Source: Streptomyces cyaneogriseus subsp. noncyanogenus (lineage in GTDB: Bacteria > Actinomycetota > Actinomycetes > Streptomycetales > Streptomycetaceae). From it: 64,000 nt of DNA. The stretch spans positions 6,324,001 through 6,388,000 of the forward strand of contig NZ_CP010849.1 of the NCBI RefSeq assembly GCF_000931445.1, written 5' to 3'. Made by a program: the position numbers and the translations under genes. Positions 8,377 to 16,544 of the stretch are shown here, one piece after another (the first letter of the stretch is position 1; each line of letters begins with the position of its first letter). Below the pieces are notes generated by a model. That model had not been told where the DNA came from and ran no database searches. It was given only the letters and a program-made list of their open reading frames with translations.

Positions 8377-9739
8377 CAAGACCCCGCTGCTCGTGGTCGG
8401 CGACGCCCTGCTGGACCGCGACCTGAGCGGCTCCGCCGACCGGCTCGCGCCCGACGCGCCCGTGCCGGTCGTCGCCGAGTGCGCCGAACGCGTCCGGCCG
8501 GGCGGGGCGGCGCTCGCCGCCTACCTGGCCGCCCGCGACGGCCGCGAGGTCACCCTCGTCGCCGGGATGGGCGACGACGCCGCCAGCCGCGAACTGCGCG
8601 ACCTGCTGGAACCCTGGCTGACGCTGATCCCGCTGCCGCTGACCGAACCGCTCTCCGAGAAGACCCGCGTCCTGGCCCAGGACCGGCCCGTCGTCCGCCT
8701 CGACCGGGGCGGCGGGCACGTCGGCGACGCCACCGACGCCGCCCGCGCCGCCGTGCGCGACGCCCCGGCCGTGTTCGTCTCGGACTACGGCCGCGGCGCC
8801 GCCGACGCCCTGCGCGACGTCCTCGCCGAGCGCCCCCCGCTGGTGTGGGACCCGCACCCGCGCGGCGGCCCGCCGGTCCCCGGCACCCGTCTGGTCACCC
8901 CCGCCGAGAAGGAGGCCCACGGCTTCGCCCCGCCGGACGGCGGCCCCCCGGGCACCCTGCGCGCCGCCGCGCGCAACGCCGCCGCCCTGGTGCGCGCCTG
9001 GCGGGCCGCCGCCGTCGCGGTCACCCTCGGCTCCCGGGGCGCCCTGCTCTCCTACGGCGAGCACCCGCTGCTCGTCCCCGCGCCCGCCGCCCACCACGGC
9101 GACTCCTGCGGCGCCGGCGACCGGTTCGCCGCGACCGCCGCCGGGCTGCTCGCCGACGGCGCGCTGGTGGGGGAGGCCGTCGAGGGCGCCGTCGCCGCCG
9201 CCTCGGCGTTCGTCGCCGCCGGCGGCGCGGGCGCCGTCCCCCGCCCCGACGCCCGGCCCGCGCCCACGCCACCGCCCGACGCGGACGACCCGCACGCCCT
9301 CGCCGCCCGCGTCCGCGCCCAGCACGGCACCGTGGTCGCCGCGGGCGGCTGCTTCGACCTGCTGCACGCCGGGCACGTCGGCCTGCTCCAGGCCGCCCGG
9401 CGGCTCGGCGACTGCCTGGTGGTGTGCGTCAACTCCGACGCCTCCGTGCGGCGCCGCAAGGGCGAGGGCCGCCCCGTCAACCCGCTCGCCGACCGGATCC
9501 GCGTCCTGCGCGCCCTGGCCTGCGTCGACGCCGTCGCCGTCTTCGACGAGGACACCCCCGAACGCCTCCTGGCCGACCTGCGCCCCGACGTGTGGGTCAA
9601 GGGCGGCGACTACGCGGGCGCCGAACTGCCCGAGGCCGCGCTGCTCCAGGAGTGGGGCGGCCAGGCGGTCCTCCTGCCGTACCTGGACGGCCGTTCCTCC
9701 ACCGCGCTGATGGCGCGGGCGGCGGAGGGGGTGCGATGA
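8369..9739 (+). CDS. hldE: bifunctional heptose-7-phosphate kinase / heptose-1-phosphate nucleotidyltransferase
   Basis: The 456-residue product fuses a PfkB-type sugar kinase (about residues 1-310) to a cytidylyltransferase-like domain (about 325-456). The kinase domain has VVGDALLDRDLSG and the catalytic GDSCGAGDRFAA anion hole. The second domain has CFDLLHAGHVGLL, with the HxGH nucleotide-binding motif, and ends with WVKGGDYAG and GRSSTALM. This is the domain order of HldE/RfaE, which makes heptose 1,7-bisphosphate and then ADP-heptose on either side of GmhB. The start chosen at 8369 follows ACGGAGGTGA and overlaps the gmhA stop by 8 bp; a longer in-frame extension exists upstream but lies inside gmhA. 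Confidence 0.9.
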   Translation: MADKTPLLVVGDALLDRDLSGSADRLAPDAPVPVVAECAERVRPGGAALAAYLAARDGREVTLVAGMGDDAASRELRDLLEPWLTLIPLPLTEPLSEKTRVLAQDRPVVRLDRGGGHVGDATDAARAAVRDAPAVFVSDYGRGAADALRDVLAERPPLVWDPHPRGGPPVPGTRLVTPAEKEAHGFAPPDGGPPGTLRAAARNAAALVRAWRAAAVAVTLGSRGALLSYGEHPLLVPAPAAHHGDSCGAGDRFAATAAGLLADGALVGEAVEGAVAAASAFVAAGGAGAVPRPDARPAPTPPPDADDPHALAARVRAQHGTVVAAGGCFDLLHAGHVGLLQAARRLGDCLVVCVNSDASVRRRKGEGRPVNPLADRIRVLRALACVDAVAVFDEDTPERLLADLRPDVWVKGGDYAGAELPEAALLQEWGGQAVLLPYLDGRSSTALMARAAEGVR

Positions 9740-10791
9740 CCGAGGCCCCCGCGCCCCGTGCCCCCCGGCTCCTGGTCCTGCGCGCCCTGGGCCTCGGCGA
9801 CCTGCTCGCCGGGGTCCCCGCGCTGCGGGCGCTGCGCCGCGCCCACCCGGAGCACGAACTGGTGCTGGCCACCCCCGGGGAGCTGGCGCCGGTCGCCGCG
9901 GCCACCGGGGCCGTCGACCGGCTGCTGCCCGCCGCCGCGCCCGGCCGAGCCGTGCCCCGCGCCCTGGACTGGACCGGGCCGCCCCCGGACATCGCCGTCG
10001 ACCTGCACGGCAACGGCCCGCCCAGCCACCGCCTGCTCATGCGCCTGCGCCCGCGCAGGCTGCTCGCGTTCGCGCACCCGGAGACCCCCGGGATCGACGG
10101 CCCCACCTGGTACGCCGAGGAACACGAACGGGACCGCTGGTGCCGGCTGCTGACGTGGTACGGCATCGACGCCGACCCCGCCGACCTGCTGCTGCCCCGC
10201 CCGCCGGGCCCGTCCCCGGCCCCCGGGGCCGTCGTCCTGCACCCGGGCGCGGGCGCCCCCTCCCGCTGCTGGCCCGTCGAACGGTACGCGGCCGTCGCCC
10301 GGGCACTGCGCGAGCGGGGCCTGCGGGTCGTCGTCACCGGGGGAGCGGACGAGGCCGCTCTCGTGGCCCGGCTCGCCCGGGCGGCCGGACTGCCCGGCAC
10401 CGACGTCTTCGCCGGCGGCCTGCCCTACGGCGAGCTGTCCGCGCTCGTCGCCGGCGCCCGTGCCGTGGTCAGCGGCGACACCGGCATCGCCCACCTGGCC
10501 GTCGCCCACGCCGCCCCCTCCGTCACCCTCTTCGGCCCCGTCCCGCCCCGCCGCTGGGGCCCGCCCGCGCACCCCCGCCACCGCGTCCTGTGGCACCCCG
10601 GCCCGGACGGCGACCCGCACGGCCGCGAGCCCGACCCCGCGCTGCTCGCCATCACCGTCGACGACGTACTCGACGCACTGAACGAACCGAACCAACGCGA
10701 CGCACGAACGGACACGGCGCGCCGCGGGCCCCGGACGGCCTCGCCGCCCCGCCCGCCCGAGCCCGCCCCCACCCCTGCCGAGGCACCATGA
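9736..10791 (+). CDS. glycosyltransferase family 9 (second heptosyltransferase-like enzyme)
   Basis: This 351-residue GT-B protein opens with LLVLRALGLGDLLAGVPAL, the family glycine loop. The C-terminal donor half has VVLHPGAGAPSRCWP, VVVTGGADE and SGDTGIAHLAVAHAAPSVTL. The tail after about residue 310 is Pro/Arg/Thr-rich with no visible domain. It is diverged from the other GT9 enzyme at 4498-5541, so the two probably add successive heptoses or different positions. The start overlaps the hldE stop (ATGA). Confidence 0.85.
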   Translation: MTEAPAPRAPRLLVLRALGLGDLLAGVPALRALRRAHPEHELVLATPGELAPVAAATGAVDRLLPAAAPGRAVPRALDWTGPPPDIAVDLHGNGPPSHRLLMRLRPRRLLAFAHPETPGIDGPTWYAEEHERDRWCRLLTWYGIDADPADLLLPRPPGPSPAPGAVVLHPGAGAPSRCWPVERYAAVARALRERGLRVVVTGGADEAALVARLARAAGLPGTDVFAGGLPYGELSALVAGARAVVSGDTGIAHLAVAHAAPSVTLFGPVPPRRWGPPAHPRHRVLWHPGPDGDPHGREPDPALLAITVDDVLDALNEPNQRDARTDTARRGPRTASPPRPPEPAPTPAEAP

Positions 10792-11702
10792 GCAACGGAC
10801 TGTCAGCCACCCGCGAACGGGCGTCCGGCGACGCCACGCGCCGCGCCCCCGTCGGCATCGTCATCGCCACCCGCGACCGCTCGGCCAGTCTCGCCGTCAC
10901 TCTGCGCCATCTGCTCGCCCTGCCGGAGCGGCCGGAGATCGTCGTGGCGGACAACGCCTCCACCGACGGCACCCGCGCGATGCTCGCCCGCGACTTCCCC
11001 CGGGTGCGGGTCCTCGCGCTGCCGTACAACTGCGGCGCCCTGGCCCGCACCCACGGCGTCCGCGCCCTGGACACCCCCTACGTGGCCTTCAGCGACGACG
11101 ACTCCTGGTGGGCGCCCGGCGCCCTGAGCACGGCCGCCCGCCTCTTCGACGAGCACCCGCGGCTCGGCCTGGTCTCCGCCCGCACCCTCGTCGGCCCCGC
11201 CGACGACCCCGACCCGCTCAACGACGTGCTCGCCGCCTCCCCCCTCGGCCCGGCCACCGACCTGCCCGGCACCCAGGTCCTCGGCTTCCTCGGCTGCGCC
11301 GCCGTCGCCCGCCGCACCGCCTACCTCGACGCGGGCGGCTACCATCCCCTGCTGTTCTTCGGCGCCGAGGAGACCCTGCTCGCCTACGACCTGGCCGCCC
11401 GCGGATGGGGCGTCACCCACTGCCCCGACGTGGTCGCCCACCACCACCCGGACCCCGGCCCCCGCACCGGCCGCCCCGCCGTCGTCCGCCGCAACGAACT
11501 CCTCACCGCCTGGCTGCGCCGCCCCCTGCCGTACGCGCTCGCCCGCACCCGCGCCCTGGCCGCCGAGGCACGCCACGACCCGCACGCCCGGCGCGCCCTG
11601 CGCGAGGCGCTCGGCCGCCTGCCCGCCGCCCTGCGCGACCGCAGAGCCCTGCCGCCGCACGTGGAACGGGCCGCCCGCCGCCTGGAGGGAGCGCAGGCAT
11701 GA
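10788..11702 (+). CDS. glycosyltransferase family 2
   Basis: A 304-residue GT-A enzyme. VGIVIATRDRSASL begins the domain near residue 22, VVADNASTDGTRAML binds nucleotide, and FSDDDSWWAPGAL holds the DxD-type metal site. FFGAEETLLAYDLAARGW is the acceptor/base segment. Its closest visible relative is the next gene, with which it shares the SDDDSWWAPG/CDDDSWWAPG core and the same C-terminal RRALPPHVE pattern. The two look like tandem duplicates that have diverged. The ATG at 10788 overlaps the previous stop. Confidence 0.85.
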   Translation: MSNGLSATRERASGDATRRAPVGIVIATRDRSASLAVTLRHLLALPERPEIVVADNASTDGTRAMLARDFPRVRVLALPYNCGALARTHGVRALDTPYVAFSDDDSWWAPGALSTAARLFDEHPRLGLVSARTLVGPADDPDPLNDVLAASPLGPATDLPGTQVLGFLGCAAVARRTAYLDAGGYHPLLFFGAEETLLAYDLAARGWGVTHCPDVVAHHHPDPGPRTGRPAVVRRNELLTAWLRRPLPYALARTRALAAEARHDPHARRALREALGRLPAALRDRRALPPHVERAARRLEGAQA

Positions 11703-12595
11703 GCGACCCGCGCACCACCGTCGTCGTCATCACCCACAACCGGCGCCCCGAACTGCTGCGCACCCTGGACCGCCTCGCCGAACTGCCGGAGCAGCCGCCG
11801 GTGATCGTCACCGACAACGGCTCCACGGACGGCACGTCCCCCGCCGTCGCCCGCCACCACCCCCAGGTGCGGTTGCTGCGCCCCGGCCGCAACCTCGGCG
11901 CGGTCGGCCGCAACCTGGCCGTCCGCCACGTCCGCACCCCCTACGTCGCCTTCTGCGACGACGACTCCTGGTGGGCGCCCGGCTCGCTGTCCGGCGCCGC
12001 CGACCTGCTCGACCGGCACCCCGCGCTCGGCGCGGTCACGGCGCGGATCGTCGTCGAACCGAAGGGCACCGAGGACCCGATCGTCAAGGAACTGCGCGAT
12101 TCGCCGATCCCGGGGCCCGAGTGGCTGCCCGGCCCGGCCCTCGGCTCGTTCCTGGCCGCCGCGACCGTGCTGCGCACCGACGCCTTCCGCGCCGCGGGCG
12201 GCTTCCACCCCCGGCTCTGGCTCGGCGGCGAGGAAGAGCTGCTCGCCGCCGACCTGGCCGCGAACGGCTGGTGGCTCACGTACGCCGACCACCTGACCAT
12301 CCACCACCAGGCGTCGGTGGTCCGGGACGCCACCCTGCGGCGCACCCACGGCATCCGCAACACCCTGTGGTTCACCTGGCTGCGCCGCCCCGCCCGGACC
12401 GCGCTGCGCCGCACCCTGCACCTGGCCCGCACGGTGCCCCGCGACACCGCGTCCCTGCGCGCCTTCGCCGAGGCGGCGGCCGCGCTGCCGTGGGTGCTGC
12501 GGGAACGCCGGGCGCTGCCGCCCGACGTCGAGGCCCGGCTGCGGCTGCTGGAACCGTCCCAGCGCGACTCCCGGGCCCGCAGCTACACGGGATGA
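11699..12595 (+). CDS. glycosyltransferase family 2 (tandem paralogue)
   Basis: A 298-residue GT-A protein and the last gene of the coupled operon. It has TTVVVITHNRRPELLRTL at the start, VTDNGSTDGTSPAV, FCDDDSWWAPGSL with the metal-binding acidic cluster, and LGGEEELLAADLAANGWW. The C-terminal third, RRPARTALRRTLHLART, is basic and may sit at the membrane. Similarity to 10788-11702 along the whole length points to duplication. It starts at an ATGA overlap at 11699 and is followed by a GC-rich hairpin. Confidence 0.85.
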   Translation: MSDPRTTVVVITHNRRPELLRTLDRLAELPEQPPVIVTDNGSTDGTSPAVARHHPQVRLLRPGRNLGAVGRNLAVRHVRTPYVAFCDDDSWWAPGSLSGAADLLDRHPALGAVTARIVVEPKGTEDPIVKELRDSPIPGPEWLPGPALGSFLAAATVLRTDAFRAAGGFHPRLWLGGEEELLAADLAANGWWLTYADHLTIHHQASVVRDATLRRTHGIRNTLWFTWLRRPARTALRRTLHLARTVPRDTASLRAFAEAAAALPWVLRERRALPPDVEARLRLLEPSQRDSRARSYTG

Positions 12596-12648
12596 GTCCG
12601 CGCCGCGGGCGCGCGGGGCGGTCCCGCGCGGGCGGACGCCTCGCCCGG

Positions 12649-12676
12649 GGCCCGGGGGGGGCTCCCCCTCCGGGCC
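12649..12676. terminator. GC-rich hairpin between converging genes
   Basis: GGCCCGG (12649-12655) pairs with CCGGGCC (12670-12676), with a GC-rich inner segment that can extend the stem. It lies between the end of the glycan operon and the convergent DUF3040 gene, so it could terminate both. There is no U-tract, as is usual in this group. Confidence 0.45.
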
Positions 12677-12691
12677 GCGACGCCCGGCCGC

Positions 12692-13000
12692 TCAGCCCTC
12701 CGTCCAGCGGCACAGCAGCCGGAAGGCGGCGTACAGCGTCACCGGCCACGCGACCGCGAAGGCCCAGATGACGACCGGTTGCGAGGTGACGATCCCGGAC
12801 ACCATGAGCGTGACGGAGACGGCGAACAGGGCCGCGACCGTCCGCCCGCGCGGGCGGTACGCCGCCACCCGGGCCAGGGGGGAGCGGGGGCCCGGCCGGA
12901 ACGTGCGCATCCGGCGGTCGAGCCGGCGGTCGCGGCGCAGATCCCGTTCCAGCTCGGCGAGGACGCGCCGCTCGTGTGCGGTGAGCCGGGGGCCGGTCAC
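12692..13000 (-). CDS. DUF3040 family membrane protein
   Basis: The 102-residue protein begins with the DUF3040 signature LTAHERRVLAELERDLRRD, a charged cytoplasmic helix. Two hydrophobic segments follow (about residues 52-70 and 74-92). It is a small inner-membrane protein of unknown function found widely in actinomycetes. The GTG start at 13000 is preceded by GGAGGAGAGACA, a clear ribosome site. It is convergent to the glycan operon. Confidence 0.75.
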   Translation of the reverse strand: MTGPRLTAHERRVLAELERDLRRDRRLDRRMRTFRPGPRSPLARVAAYRPRGRTVAALFAVSVTLMVSGIVTSQPVVIWAFAVAWPVTLYAAFRLLCRWTEG

Positions 13001-13105
13001 TGTCTCTCCTCCTCCGCTGCTCCTCCACCGCGGTGGCGGCGGCAGGACGGAACGCCGGGTGCCCGCGCCGGCCCGCACCGGCCGACGGACCGGGCACCGG
13101 GCCGG

Positions 13106-14032
13106 TCATCCGGCGGGCCGCAGCGCCGCTCCGAGCGCCTCGGCCAGGGCGTCCGCGCCGTCGGGACGGGCACCCGCCCGGAACCCCTCGCCGATCCGCC
13201 GGGCCCGCTCGCGCCCTTCGCCCAGACACCACCGCCACCAGCGCTCCAGCCCGGCCGCCTCCAGCTCCTCGGCCGCCAGCAGCGCGGGCCAGCCGCAGGC
13301 GCGGGCCTGGGCGGTCACCTTGGCGCCGCCCTCGACGGGATCGACCGCGAGGGCCGGCGTCCCCGCCCGCAGCGCCAGCACCAGACCGTGCAGCCGGTCG
13401 GTGACGACGAGATCCAGCCGGGCCAGCACCGACTCGAGCTGTGCGGGGGTCGCGCACAGCCGCCAGTCGTGCGCGTCGAGCCGCGTCTCCAGCTCCAGAC
13501 GCGCGCAGTCCTTCCCGGCCAGCCACCGCGTCACCGCGGCGGCGACCTGCTCGTGACGGCGCCGCGGCCCGTACTCGTGCTGCCCGTGCGTGAGGATCAC
13601 CCCGGCGACGGGCCGGGCGGGCAGGCCGGGGGCGCGCGCCGCGAGGTCGGCGGTCGGCTCCGCGCCGGGGGCGTCCCGGACGAGTACCCGGTCGAAGCCG
13701 GTGACGGCGGGGGAGCCGGCGTCGACGACGGAGACGCCGACCGCGACGCGCACACAGTGCGCGAACCGCCGGTGCAGTTCCTCGATCTGCCGGCCGTGCA
13801 CGGGGCCGCACACGAACACGAGATGCGAGTACGCCGCCGGGTCCACGTCCTCGAAGTGCAGCCCCTCGGCCCGGAAGCCCGGACTCCATACGACGTCGTA
13901 CGCCGCGTCCGCGCCGCGCAGCACCTCCTCCACCCGGTGCAGCGCCAGCACGTCCCCGGCGGTCGCCTCCCCGTCCAGGAAGCTGAACCACCCCGTCACC
14001 AGAATTCTTCGCCGTCGGTGCACAGTGCCCAT
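13106..14032 (-). CDS. polysaccharide pyruvyltransferase family protein
   Basis: This 308-residue protein has ILVTGWFSFLDGEATAGDVLAL near its start. Near the C-terminus it has LVVTDRLHGLVLALRAGTPALAVDP, the conserved DRLHG / G-P-loop region of the PF04230 family. Members transfer pyruvate ketals to sugars or act as related glycan enzymes. Its position beside the heptose operon makes a role in decorating the same or another surface polymer plausible. The ATG at 14032 lies in CCCATGGG with no strong ribosome site; in-frame sequence is open further upstream but overlaps the divergent methyltransferase, so the short form is preferred. Confidence 0.75.
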   Translation of the reverse strand: MGTVHRRRRILVTGWFSFLDGEATAGDVLALHRVEEVLRGADAAYDVVWSPGFRAEGLHFEDVDPAAYSHLVFVCGPVHGRQIEELHRRFAHCVRVAVGVSVVDAGSPAVTGFDRVLVRDAPGAEPTADLAARAPGLPARPVAGVILTHGQHEYGPRRRHEQVAAAVTRWLAGKDCARLELETRLDAHDWRLCATPAQLESVLARLDLVVTDRLHGLVLALRAGTPALAVDPVEGGAKVTAQARACGWPALLAAEELEAAGLERWWRWCLGEGRERARRIGEGFRAGARPDGADALAEALGAALRPAG

Positions 14033-14176
14033 GGGTGCCCGCCGGGCCGGGGGCCAATCACCGGGGCCCCGCCGCTCACCCGGGCCGCCGCCCGGTGATC
14101 GCCCGAACGGTGAAACGCTGCCTCGGGCAACGAAGTTGGCCTCACGGCGGTCGTCGCTTTGTGTGAGGCTATGCCC

Positions 14177-14980
14177 ATGAACCATGTGAGTGACGAAGTC
14201 AGGGAGCGGCTGCGGACCGACCGCCCGCACTCCGCCCGGGTCTGGAACTACCTGCTGGGCGGCAAGGACAACTACCCCGTCGACAGCGAGGCCGGTGACG
14301 TCATCCTCTCGACGTTCCCGGAATTCGCGGCCGTCGCCCGGCTCCAGCGGCAGTTCCTGGCGCGCGCCGTGCGCTTCCTGGCGGGGGAGGCCGGCATCCG
14401 CCAGTTCCTCGACATCGGCACCGGACTGCCCACCGCGGACAACACCCACGAGCTGGCCCAGCGCATCGCGCCGGAGAGCCGCATCGTCTACGTCGACAAC
14501 GACCCCCTCGTGCTGACCCACGCGCAGGCGCTGCTGACCAGCACCCCCGAGGGAGCCTGCGCCTACATCGACGCCGATGTCCGCGACCCGGAGCGCATCC
14601 TGACCGAGGCGGCCAAGACGCTGGACTTCAGCCGTCCGGTCGCCCTGACCATGCTGGGGATCATGGGCCAGATCGCCGACGCCGACCGCCCCGCGGAGCT
14701 GGTGGCCCGGCTGGTCGCGGAACTGCCGCCGGGCAGCTACCTCGCCCTCAGCGACGGCACGAACACCAACGAGGCGCTCAACCGGGCCGTCGAGATCTAC
14801 AACAGCCAGTCGGCCAACACCTACCACCTGCGCGCGCCCGGGGAGATCGCCGCCTTCTTCGACGGACTGGAGCTCCTGGAGCCCGGGGTGGTGCCCACCG
14901 CCGCCTGGCGCCCGGACCCCGCCCAGGCGGCCGAGCCCGTGGCCGACGTCGCCGTCTGCGGAGTGGCCCGCAAGCCCTGA
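14177..14980 (+). CDS. SAM-dependent methyltransferase, PF04672 (DUF574) family
   Basis: The 267-residue product has the hallmark NYLLGGKDNYPVD segment near residues 25-37 and the SAM-binding loop FLDIGTGLPT near 80. IVYVDNDPLVL and TMLGIMGQI follow, all typical of the large actinobacterial PF04672 family whose substrates are mostly unknown. ATG codons at 14171 and 14177 are both in frame; the second has better spacing to GTGAGG. It stands alone between divergent and convergent neighbours. Confidence 0.8.
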   Translation: MNHVSDEVRERLRTDRPHSARVWNYLLGGKDNYPVDSEAGDVILSTFPEFAAVARLQRQFLARAVRFLAGEAGIRQFLDIGTGLPTADNTHELAQRIAPESRIVYVDNDPLVLTHAQALLTSTPEGACAYIDADVRDPERILTEAAKTLDFSRPVALTMLGIMGQIADADRPAELVARLVAELPPGSYLALSDGTNTNEALNRAVEIYNSQSANTYHLRAPGEIAAFFDGLELLEPGVVPTAAWRPDPAQAAEPVADVAVCGVARKP

Positions 14981-15034
14981 CCCGGCCGGGGCACCGCCCG
15001 GTGGGCACCCCGGTCCAGCGCGGCCCAGGGCGGC

Positions 15035-15460
15035 TCAGGACAGGGACGCCGCCACCTGCCGGGTCACCCGGGCGGCGGCTCCCGCCCCGGCGTCCGCGAC
15101 CCGCGCGGCGATGGCGATCGTCCGGCCGTCGCCGGTGCGGGCGTAGGACAGGGACCACGACAGCGGCGTACCGTCCTCCGCCTCGGCCGGCGCCCAGGTG
15201 CGGGTGGACCGGACGACCGGGAACAGCGCGCCCGCCGTGCGCTCCGACACCGCCGGGGCGTCCGGCTTCTTCCCCTCGTCCACCATCCGGGGGACGACGA
15301 GCCGCCCCCCGTCGGCGAGCGCCGCGGCGACCCGCGCCATCTGCACCGTGGTCGCGACGGCCCCGCCGCCGTCGTACCTGCTCGGCGAGGGGGTGCTCAC
15401 CACCGCGAGCAGGTCGCCGCTCCCGGCGTCCAGCGCGACGGCATCCCAAGAGGCCGCCAC
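15035..15460 (-). CDS. penicillin-binding-protein-like C-terminal fragment
   Basis: The 141 residues resemble only the end of a transpeptidase domain. VATTVQMARVAAALADGGRL matches the segment that follows the catalytic centre in class A/B PBPs, and GTPLSWSLSYARTGDGRTI matches the last strands. None of the SxxK, SxN or KTG catalytic motifs is present, so it cannot be an active transpeptidase. It may be a decayed gene or a small penicillin-binding-fold protein. The GTG start at 15460 has no strong ribosome site. Confidence 0.5.
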   Translation of the reverse strand: MAASWDAVALDAGSGDLLAVVSTPSPSRYDGGGAVATTVQMARVAAALADGGRLVVPRMVDEGKKPDAPAVSERTAGALFPVVRSTRTWAPAEAEDGTPLSWSLSYARTGDGRTIAIAARVADAGAGAAARVTRQVAASLS

Positions 15461-15545
15461 CCTCCGTTCCGGGCCGATCGGCTCGCCCCGGCGGACCGCG
15501 CCCGCCGGGGCAGCGCTTCGGGCACCGGACCTGCCCCGCCAATCC

Positions 15546-16388
15546 CTACGGCAGCCACCCCGCCCGGCGCGCCGCCACCACGGCCTCCCCTCGGGTGCGT
15601 GCCCCCAGCTTCCGCATCGCCGACCGCAGATACGCCTTCACCGTCTCGGCGCGCACCCCGAGCCGCTCGGCCGCCGCCGCGTTGGTCGCCCCGTCGGCGA
15701 CGCACGCCAGCACGTCCACCTCGCGCGGAGCCAGGCGCACCCCGCCCGCCGGCCCGCACCCGGCCCCGCCCGCCAGCAGCGCGCACACGTCGAGCAGTTC
15801 GGTCCGCAGGGAGGCGTCCGTGACCCGCGGCAGCAGCGCCCGCAGCGCCGCGTGCGCCTCCCGGACCTGTTCCCGGGCCGCACCCGGGGCGACCTCCCGC
15901 AGAGGCCCCGGCCGGGCCGCCGTCACCAGCTCCCGCGCCTCCTCCCGCAGCAGCAGCGCCTGTTCCACGTCCCGCGCCGCCTCCACGGCCGCGCTCAGGG
16001 TGCGGTCGCCGAGCGGCTGGGCCGCGCGCAGGGCCCCGTACAGCACCCCGCGCACCCGGCGCCGGACCACCACCGGCACCGCCACCACCGAGCGCAGTCC
16101 CTCGGCGGCGACCGGGGCGTCGTACTCGTGGCTGATGTGGCGGGCGGCGGAGTAGTCGGTCACGGCGCACGGCCGGGCGAGCGCGACCGCCTTGCCGCCC
16201 AGGCCGCTGCCGGAGGTCACGGCGAGGGAGCTGAGCGCGGCCGTGGCGGTGCCGCTGAGCTCGCTGATCCGCACCCGCCGCCGGCCGGATTCCATCAGCC
16301 CGCCGAAGACGACGGGAAGTCCGGTGGCGCGCCGCAGCCTGACCAGTGCGCTGCGGATCTCCACCACGTCGGCCGCGTCTGCTGCCAC
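15546..16388 (-). CDS. GAF-domain LuxR-family transcriptional regulator
   Basis: Residues about 15-150 of this 280-residue protein form a GAF-like sensor (SGSGLGGKAVALARPCAV, then GLRSVVAVPVVVRRRVRGVLYGAL). The C-terminal 60 residues are a LuxR/GerE helix-turn-helix: LAPREVDVLACVADGATNAA followed by AERLGVRAETVKAYLRSAMR. Such proteins are common next to acyl-CoA synthetase genes in Streptomyces. It is divergent from the acs gene at 16545, and the shared spacer carries two copies of a palindromic element, so control of that gene and of itself is likely. The GTG start at 16388 follows AAAGGGCGA. Confidence 0.82.
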   Translation of the reverse strand: MAADAADVVEIRSALVRLRRATGLPVVFGGLMESGRRRVRISELSGTATAALSSLAVTSGSGLGGKAVALARPCAVTDYSAARHISHEYDAPVAAEGLRSVVAVPVVVRRRVRGVLYGALRAAQPLGDRTLSAAVEAARDVEQALLLREEARELVTAARPGPLREVAPGAAREQVREAHAALRALLPRVTDASLRTELLDVCALLAGGAGCGPAGGVRLAPREVDVLACVADGATNAAAAERLGVRAETVKAYLRSAMRKLGARTRGEAVVAARRAGWLP

Positions 16389-16428
16389 GTACTCGCCCTT
16401 TCCGATGCGGCTCGCCGGGGGGCGGTTT

Positions 16429-16471
16429 CCCCGTTCGGGGGCCTTTCCCGGCGCACACCCCCGTTCGGGGG
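16429..16471. promoter_or_regulatory. twin near-palindromes between the luxR-type and acs genes
   Basis: CCCCGTTCGGGG occurs at 16429-16440 and again at 16459-16470, extended by one C and one G in the second copy. The copies are exactly 30 bp apart, close to three helical turns, and lie in the divergent spacer. This is the arrangement expected for a dimeric regulator binding two sites on one face of the DNA. The neighbouring LuxR-type protein is the natural candidate, but that is inference. Confidence 0.5.
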
Positions 16472-16544
16472 TAGTGAGACCTGCATCACGGATTACACGA
16501 TGGCAGGGAGCCGCCCGGCAATGGTCCGGCACCGAGGAGGACAG

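Noticed and set aside
9..12421. Numerous antisense frames of 300-500 codons opposite the glycosyltransferase operon
   Set aside because: Their composition is Gly/Ala/Arg/Pro-rich without any family motif, and they mirror the codon structure of the real genes.
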